From NCBI GenBank assembly GCA_029953675.1, contig JAMWBK010000001.1, positions 3,302,501-3,366,500 on the forward strand: a stretch of DNA of 64,000 nt, given 5' to 3'. The notes beneath the pieces are model-generated. The model saw only the letters and a list, made by a program, of their open reading frames with translations. It searched no databases and was not told the DNA's origin. Origin of the DNA: Rhodosorus marinus. Lineage: Eukaryota > Rhodophyta > Stylonematophyceae > Stylonematales > Stylonemataceae. The position numbers and the translations under genes are program-made. Positions 56,428 through 64,000 of the stretch are shown one piece after another (position 1 is the first letter of the stretch; each line of letters starts with the position of its first letter).

Positions 56428-59400
56428 TCACTGAGCGACCGCCGCAGCTGGAGCAGCTGGCTCGTCAACAGCGAACAGGCGCTTCAGTCCCGTCAACGCG
56501 TTTCCAGAAAAGTTGGAAAAGGTTGACCTCAGCGCTGCGCCAGCGTCCTTCTTCCACATCGCATCCTCAGAGCCTTCAACAAAAACGACTCTCCAATCAT
56601 CCCCAAGTGACCAATCTAAGCTGTTGCACACCGCAAAACTAGACGGCCAGGACACCTGCTTGTTACCCTGTTTCTTGATCTGGCTGCTCAGTTTGCTCCT
56701 GCTTTCGTCAAAGTCGTCCGGGAAGGGCAAATCGCGACTAAGCGCTACAATTTCAACGTACTCGTTAACCAGATCGACCCGATAGCTCGTCTCGTCCTGG
56801 ACTCCAGCTCTATCGTGCAGCAACCAAAAAAAAAAAGAAGAAATGGTTGGTCTCCAATAGAATGGCATTTCGTGGTTAGGTTCATAGCACGTACTCTCGC
56901 AAAAGAGATGTGTAGTCGGACATATTCGTCAAATCCCTCTCATTCGAGCAGTGCACCAACTTCATGGACTCGCTACTGCTCTTTGAAAAAATCCTAACAA
57001 CCAGCTTCAGGCACCTCTTGATCAACCAGCTAGTGGAAAACACCTCGTAACAATTAGGACCAAGCACCTTCCGGAGCTCCGTCCGATACTCTCCTGTCTT
57101 TAGATTCGCTCCTAGAAGATTGAACAGCAAATCCATACTCCGCCCGAACAGTTTCTCTTGCGAGGTCTCGGAGGTACTAGCCATCATTGCAAATGACGAA
57201 GAAGATGAAGGCGTGAGTGGCAAACGTAAGAGCAGCGTTTGACAAAGTACTTAACCAGCAACCAATACGAAACGAATTCGAGCTTCAACCTACTCCTGCT
57301 GTGGAAGCCGAAGTCGCCTAGAAGCAGTTCCAGCCAGCACCCAAGTTTCGTGTACTTTTTGTCTCAGAGCCTGCAAAAATCGAACGAGCATGTACAGCTC
57401 CTCCGTCGCGTAGAACGACAAGTGGTCCTTGGGAGAAGTCCTTTCAGTGCTGGAAGGTATGCCACAATCTAAGGTAAGGTACGTATTCACAAAGTCCTCG
57501 TAACGCGAGTAGATAGCGGTCCTTCGATCCTGGTCTTCCAGTTCCAATTCCAAAGACGTTTTGAGCACGCGATTGGCCTCTCCACAGATGCGCTTGTCTG
57601 ACGTGCACGGAAGTGAAATGAACGACTTGCTCTTCATCGTCTGCAACAGTTCGTTCGTGCTAAACTTCTCTTTCTCATGCTCCAAGAACAAAGTTCCTCG
57701 GTGGTCCAAGAATCCATCGAACAGTCGACGAAGTTCCACCTGCCATGCTTGCATATACGAAGATCTTGTCTTTTGCCATTCTTGCTCCTTTTCGCGAAGC
57801 CGGTTGATGACAATTGGAAGGGCCACAGTGGGAGAGCTCTTAACCTGTAACAAGAGCGCGTTACCGGTTAGAATTCCACAAAAAAAGGAGCCATCTCAGA
57901 TCAGTCGGCACACGCCTTACTTGCTCCAAGAACTCCGGGCCCATTTCTCCCCACACTTTCAAGATAACGTCACAATTGCTCTTGGTCAGCAACCCTCCAG
58001 GCAGAGTCTCCAGCTTCTGAGTGTTTTGAAACCGATAAGCGAGCGCGTCAATACATGCCAAGAATCAAGGACGAAAGAGAAAACCACGCCACATCGGCAG
58101 CCTTATACGCACATTTCCTTCCTCGGACATCGACTGAAACACAGGCTCCAGCTTCCGCCGCAAATCCGAGACGCTCTCCAGGGACAAGTCCATAGCGATC
58201 ATCTCCTCCTCAATGCTAAACAGCTTCTTCTCAGGCTGAGTTTTTTCGGCTGCTTTCTCGGTGTGGTAATCTGGAGGGACGGCAATCCATACATCGTTCA
58301 AAACAGTCCTCTCCAGTTCGCCACGTCCTGAGCACGCTGTGTTACAAGCAAAAGCGAAGATCGAGTCAGAACGGTACGCAACAGAGCGTGGTCCTTCAAC
58401 AATCCATTGCTATCCCCAATTTCACGGCGGGTGCTAACCTGGCTGGACGAAAGTCTGCGGAAGAGATCGAAATGAAGGGGAGCACAAGAATTTGCTCTCT
58501 GTAGCAGCTTCGCGGATCGATTTGGTCATCAGTCTTGGCTTTCCATCGACGTAGTCAACACGCTCTGGACTCGGAGGCAACATCGAGCAAGAGCTCTCTG
58601 GTGATCCTCCAGCACGAAGTGCATCGTCCCGTTCTTTGCCCTAAAATAATGAAGAACCACTTACTTGAGCATCCAATCCTCTGTGGGCCAATGCGTTCTC
58701 GAGGGTCTGGAGTTGGAAAATATAGTCCTACCTCGAATTTACCTCCAAGCATCCCTCCGTTTTCCCGCTGGCGCTCTGCGTGAGTTTCAATTGTCGGAAA
58801 TCCGCTGCTCGTGTTGGCCGATGCGACCAAGAAGCTCTTGAAGAAGTCAAACAGACCCGGGGAGGAAGAGAACAGCTCCTCCGTGAGCATCAAAAGCTCA
58901 CTACGAGAAATGATCTCCTGAGAGAAGAGCGACAGGCACTTGATAAACTCATGGTACAAGTCCTGGCCGGGATCTCCGAGCTTCTCGCGAATGCTTTCGA
59001 AGAACCAGAGCTCCGGCCGTGCACCCATTGGTGCCTGTTGGCCTCTTTGCCCTGCTCGTTGGGCACCATCTTCTCCCTGCGATTTCGACGGTGTAATCTG
59101 TGACGATCTCCTCTTCAGTTTCTGGTCATCCCCAGCATTCATTACAACAGCTCCAGAGGAGGCCGCCCATTGGTTCTTCTTTGGAGGGGGCTTTTGCCCA
59201 GATTGAAACGTCATACCACCAATCTTCTGCTTTGATGTAGGGGTTGTTGGCGGTCCTTCCAACCTCCTCTTTTCTTGTTCTCCGCCAGTAGCGATAGCTG
59301 CAAGACCACCAGCCGCAGCACTACCAGGGGGAGGTTGGGCACTCGGATCCGGAAGAAAGTGCTGAAACTCGTCCAGAAGGTCCTTGTGACCGGAGAACAG

Positions 59401-62041
59401 AGTCGCCACCCGCTTATTTACGTCTGAGATTGTTTTCCCCCCCTTCTGATACGCCTGAAGGACTTCCAGGAACTCCTTATAGACGGTCTCGTTGTGGACA
59501 AACCGCTTCTTGATTCTGTTTACATAGTTGATAGCCTGATCAAACTCAGGTTTCAAGGGTTGCGCCGCACCAGCTGCCGCCACCGCTCCTCGACCTGCTA
59601 GCACGTTCATAGGACCCCCGGGAGGTTGTGTAGCCCCAGCCTTACCCCCTCTGACCGGGAACGACTGAGACATCCTGGAGGTTGGTGGACTCTCTTCTGG
59701 CATTTTCTGCGGGGTCTTAGAACCTGGCCGAAAAGGTCCGGAATTCCTACCCGCGGGCGCAGCCTTTCCGGGTTGGTTCGAAGCTGTCGTTTGATCAAAA
59801 GAACCGAGTTTGTCAGCAATCTGTAAGAAGTTCTAACCGTTCCAGTCTACGTCTTTCGAAACACTCACCGCCGTATGGCAAAGGCCCAAACTTGCCCGAA
59901 TTTCTGCCTTGCGGCCCTGGAGAAGGAGGTGGGCCTTGTGACTGCCTGGCAGCAGGCTGTTGTGAGGGTGGCACAGACTGTTGTTGCATGAGAGCTGAGG
60001 CCTGACTGAACCCTGGATCGCCTCCTTTTGGTCCGTCGCTCACAACAACTCCGGACCCTGTATGCAGTCCACGGCAATTCTACATGGTGAGTGCATCTGC
60101 ACAAACGGGGATATCAGGCGATAGAGTTCTAAACTCAGAATCATACCTCCGGGAATAGGGTAGGTTCCACCAGGAGCTGTCACCGTCAGACCAGTTTTTA
60201 ACTGGCCAGTGACTGGATCGTCGTTCAATTCCAGGTTGTAACCGGGCGGGAGGAAAGTGTTGAACCCAAGGATAAGCTCCTTGTGTCCCCGAAAGAGGGT
60301 TGAGACTCTCTTGATGACCTCCGAAGTGTCTATGCTCTGCCCCTTGAAATCCTTCATTATGTCCAGAAATTGATTGTAAACTTGCGGCTCATCTTGGAAA
60401 CGCGAGTTTACTCGCTTAAGATACAACAGAGCATCTTCCACCTACAATGCGAGAGATCGCGGCATCCGCATCAGAACTTTCCTCCGTTCACGGTCAAGAT
60501 TGTACAGTGCACCGTCTACGAAGTTTAATAGGCTGGCGCACCTTTAGGTTTGGGCCCCGCAATCCAACTCCAGCATTAGCTTGTACTGCAGGCGGAAAGG
60601 AACCCTGCCTCCCCATATGCATGCCGCCCTCTGGACCGCTGGAATGGGGTACGCTAGGAATCATCCCAGGTCCAGGTCCAGGTCCAGGTCCGGGTCCGGG
60701 TCCAGGTCCAGGTCCGGGTCCGGGTCCAGGTCCAGGTCCGGGTCCGGGTCCAGGTCCAGGTCCGGGTCCTCTCATGTTCACGCCTGGTCTCGACTGTCCG
60801 CTGGCTTCATGCGGGTTGAATGGCACGCCAGTCCCCTGGTTGCGCACTGGGGGAGGAGAATTCTGCGGCGGCTGCGGTGAGGGCGGCGGCGGCGGGGCCC
60901 CAGCAGAGTAAATATGTCCTCCGTTCTGGTTTCCTCCAAATCGAGCCGACTTCTAGGGAAAACCGCGAGGAAGTTCTCTTAGACGAGGCGAAAAGCTAGC
61001 ATGACTCAAACGCTCCATGGGCAAATGCCTATTTTCCAAGCAAGAAGCACAAATAGCGAACCACAGCAGGAGCGCGTACCGGTGATGGAGGTTGACCTTG
61101 TGGCAGTGGGGGTGCTTGAGCCGGGGGCTGCCTTGGTTGCATCTGCATAAAGTGCGGGTTCTGAGGAGGCATCATCGGGGAATTCACTGGGTGCCCACTT
61201 TGTCCACCTCTCTGCATTCCCTGAATCAGCAACACACGATCGAAGTTCAGCAAAGAACAACAAACATTCTGAATCGAACAGCTTATACATACTCCTCCAC
61301 GGATCTGCGCCATGCCGCCCAGGTCCATTCTCTGTCCAAAGAAGGAGCACACACAAGCAGATAAATGTAAGAGTTCAAAGTCGAGCCTTTGTCCAATTTT
61401 CTGGAGCCGCCAGATCCCTAATCTACACTGTGCTTCTCTGAAAAAAGAACAGCCATCAAGCTCGAATTCTAAGACAGGCCTGCGAATTCGCTCACCGGTC
61501 TCTTAGGTGGGGACGAGGCGAAACTCCCCGGAATCCCACCCCCTTGCAGAGCAGAAGGCGGTTGTCCGCCAGCCGAATAAGGTCCAGGCCCCTGCGGTCC
61601 GTGATGATGCGGGGACTGGGGAGGCAACGGCCCGGCCGGATGGTGCAAGTGCGTAAGCAGGGGTGCCGGTTTCATACCCACTGGTCCAGGACCTTGCATA
61701 TGGAAGGACGACTGGGACACGTTTCCTGGCATACTAGACCCCTGTTTCCCAAGGAAAAATCGTGAGCTCAATCTCAGTTACTAGTAGAAAGATACAACGG
61801 AGCGCGCTAAACGCGTCAAGCATGGCGCCGTGGAAGCTAGGACTATTCTCAAGAGCTAAACTATAGAACTATAAAACATCTCCCTCCTCCATATGTGACC
61901 CTTCGCTTTCTTGCTTACCTGGATCGGAGGATGCACTAGCTCCCCGGCATGGCTGCGCTCCCCGCGCTCTCCAAACACGGCACCTCGATCCTCACCCCCC
62001 GTTCCACCAGGTGGTGTTGGAGCACGCTTGCTCATATGCAA
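56428..62041 (-). CDS. SIN3: SIN3 transcriptional corepressor
   Basis: Fourteen exons (62041-61919, 61741-61496, 61331-61293, 61220-61080, 60952-60542, 60441-60147, 60057-59869, 59783-58732, 58640-58439, 58336-58113, 58016-57921, 57844-57341, 57166-56895, 56809-56428) join in phase to about 1391 residues. The N-terminal 320 residues are Pro/Gly/Gln-rich with a 17-unit Gly-Pro tract. Three paired amphipathic helix domains follow: PAH1 (about 321-385, [20 protein letters not shown]), PAH2 (about 560-630, [15 protein letters not shown]) and PAH3 (about 740-810). The histone-deacetylase interaction region has [31 protein letters not shown] and [14 protein letters not shown]-like helices, then [18 protein letters not shown] and the C-terminal domain. 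SIN3 scaffolds class I histone deacetylases. The exon 12 donor and exon 13 acceptor are the least certain, and the first exon could start at 62035. Confidence 0.92.
60666..60770. repeat. hexanucleotide tract encoding (Gly-Pro)n in SIN3
   Basis: About 17 units of GGTCCA/GGTCCG in SIN3 exon 5. The A and G variants alternate in pairs, giving a higher-order period of 24 bp, which points to unequal exchange of four-unit blocks. Confidence 0.95.
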
Positions 62042-64000
62042 ATGTAAAACAAGAACGGCAAGACCTGCCGGTCGCTAATCCAGACTAAGCAACAAAGCCC
62101 AGCACTTGCTTCCTTGGGTACCGCCTAGGAAAAACCAAAAAAAAAACGACTGAGCAAAGACGTGCAAACCCTTCCAGACCTCCATCGGCACCGGCGGAAG
62201 AGATTCTCACCTCAATCGCGAAACATCTACCAAGACCAGAGGCTAGTAGTACCTTCCCAAACTCATTCTCAAAAACTCAGAAACCTCCGAAACGATCTCT
62301 TCGCCCTCAAACCAAGCTTCCGTATACCAATCCGGCTCGTAGACGTCCCCTCCGCTCTGAACTGTCTCGCTACGCCAAAAGGTCACAGTTAATGTACTGA
62401 CTTCCCGAGCAAGACCCCCACCCCCTAAAGCCGCCCTCTCCCTTCCCAACTTCCACAACCATACCTGACCCCAAATCAAACGTCATGAGAACTGAGCAGA
62501 ACAAAACAAAAATAATTCGAATAAAAATCTACAAAACGGAAAATGGAAAGCAATTAATCGAAAGCCACTCTTCCCCCCCCTTTTCATCCCCCTTCCCTCT
62601 AACCCACCCACCCGTTTTGGCAGAGTCCCATTTTAGAGCATCTGCCACCCCTATGGTTCAACATAATTTTCTTCTAGTCTACTCTCATTTTTCAAAGGTA
62701 TAAAAAATCCAAAGAAAAAACCTAAGGAGGACAAAATATCATTCTGATTTAAGAATATATGAGCAAAGGCCATGAATTAAACAGAAAAGAACAGAAAATA
62801 TCGAAATTCGAGAAGCCTCACGGATGATATCCAAGGACCCGTTCACGTCGTGGACAATCTGGGAAAAATCCATCTAAATTTTAGTCAATAAGCTGATTCA
62901 GGGCGATACCGATCGGATTCGCTGGATTGGAGATGGGTAGGTCAAGGGGTTCAAGTCGAGGGGGTGAACGACTGGTATGGAACTCGTCCGGAAAAGAAAA
63001 TAGACAAAAGGGGCAATCCGCTGCCAAAAAAATACTGGGGGGGGTTGCAATCCAACATTCTGTTTAGAGAACTTTTTTTGCTTAACTATTTCTGTGCCTC
63101 GAAGTTGGTTCGTGGTCACCTTTTCTGATCAAGTCATGCGTTGGAAATGATTCCTATTCATTGGTCGGAGATTATGAAACTATTAGGGGTAGTGTATTTT
63201 CCAAGCAATTTCTCCCGAAGTTAAGATTTTCAACCCAGGGTTCTCCTCTGGTTCCCAACATTTGTGCTTCGCCTTCCGCAAGCAAAGAAAGCATTAATTT
63301 TTTCCAGTTTTTAGGGGGGGAGAGGGACTTGGACGGAAAAATTCAGCAGGATTCCACATCCAATAAATCCGCAGGGGGTGATATTTTTCCGTTGCCTTAT
63401 CCAAAAGAGGATAAGAGCACCTCACAGGGTACCACAAGGATGCAACTTACGTTCCTGAACATGCGGGAACTCTAGTCGAATTTTTGCAGAGGGGTAGGGA
63501 CTTTGTGCAACACTACCCCTGACTAAGAAAAGAACAGAGTTTTTGATCTGGTGGCAGCAACGGTTGAACGGTCTTTTGCATATCTCCGACCCGTCCGATC
63601 TAGAAGAATAAAAAGCAAATATCCCATCAATTTTGAAGTAACTAAGAGGATGTCTAACATTACCTCCCGAGTATAGGGGGGGAAAGGTGTGTTTGATATT
63701 TAGTTTTCAACGGGGTGCATTGCCTGTGCTATGATTGGTCAAACTTTCAACGCTCATCGACGAGCGACCACGAGAGAATGTGGAGTGAACTCGAACCAAT
63801 CAAAGATGTAAAGATAAGGAAAACTTTTTCTGGACTTTGGAGATATCAAGGACCTTTGGCTGTCAGAGTGGGGAGGGGAAGCCCCATTTTGAAATACTGG
63901 CTCAGCTACCCCTGGTAGTTCCCCAAAACCATGTTCGTCAGAAACTATGGGCCAACTTTCAATAGTTCTCTCCCCAGGGGGAAGATTTTCCCCCGATGCC
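62042..64000. other. 5' flank of SIN3 and window end, no gene recognised
   Basis: The first 450 bp are likely SIN3 5' UTR and promoter. AT-rich sequence follows (62490-62560, 62700-62880), with C- and G-runs at 62570-62585 and 63040. A plus-strand frame at 63161-63475 (104 codons) has no motif. Nothing else is supported up to the window end. Confidence 0.4.

Overview
The window is nuclear DNA of a photosynthetic eukaryote, most likely a red alga (Rhodophyta) or a close relative. Genes are split by short GT-AG introns, mostly 43-200 bp, and exon phases close cleanly when joined. At least four predicted plastid proteins start with Ser/Arg/Gly-rich presequences that carry a Phe near the N-terminus (MAFALC, MAFVGS, MELGFV, MDGGCF), a habit of red-algal and glaucophyte transit peptides. 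Gene content is plant/algal: a single-chain three-domain urease, a fused dehydroquinate dehydratase-shikimate dehydrogenase, a plastid aspartate kinase and a plastid-type GET3. I see no rRNA, tRNA, CRISPR array or complete transposon. The taxon is an inference from these traits, not a database match.

Layout. 1-4.7 kb: one small unknown gene, then repeat-rich non-coding DNA. 4.7-7.7 kb: plastid RimI-like acetyltransferase (+) overlapping endonuclease V (-) tail to tail, an uncertain ORF (-), and a plastid TMEM14/FAX-like membrane protein (+). 8.8-11.8 kb: six-exon urease (+). 11.8-15.3 kb: an in-frame repeat locus, an Eaf6-like histone acetyltransferase subunit (+), and an unknown type I membrane protein (-) with a coded heptapeptide minisatellite. 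16.1-20.5 kb: zeta glutathione transferase/maleylacetoacetate isomerase (-), a small unknown split gene (+), poly(A) polymerase (-). 21.6-25.5 kb: mitochondrial uS5 (+) and plastid GET3-like ATPase (-). 26.7-27.1 kb: a perfect 125-bp direct repeat. 27.6-31.5 kb: a nine-exon CTC1 homologue (+), the large subunit of the CST telomere complex. 33.5-38 kb: a cyclin-like gene (+) and the bifunctional shikimate-pathway gene (+). 38.2-39.9 kb: adenylosuccinate synthetase (-). 41.1-44.7 kb: a protein with degenerate intein/Hint-like ends (+), then an amino acid transporter (-). 46.7-48.7 kb: a DUF179/UPF0301 protein (-). 50.5-54.3 kb: an armadillo-like protein (+) and aspartate kinase (-). 56.4-62.0 kb: a 14-exon SIN3 corepressor (-). 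The remainder is intergenic.

The genes are ordinary housekeeping neighbours, not an operon. Linked themes are nitrogen and amino-acid metabolism (urease, aspartate kinase, shikimate enzyme, transporter), chromatin and RNA (Eaf6, SIN3, poly(A) polymerase) and genome maintenance (endonuclease V, CTC1). Intergenic spacers upstream of genes are often AT-rich islands flanked by C- or G-runs, and three minus-strand genes have a TATA-like box 150-190 bp before the start codon. The most unusual items are the Hint-like gene at 41 kb, the CTC1 homologue, the GET3 with a predicted N-terminal membrane segment, the unknown membrane protein at 13-15 kb, and several unexplained repeat families.
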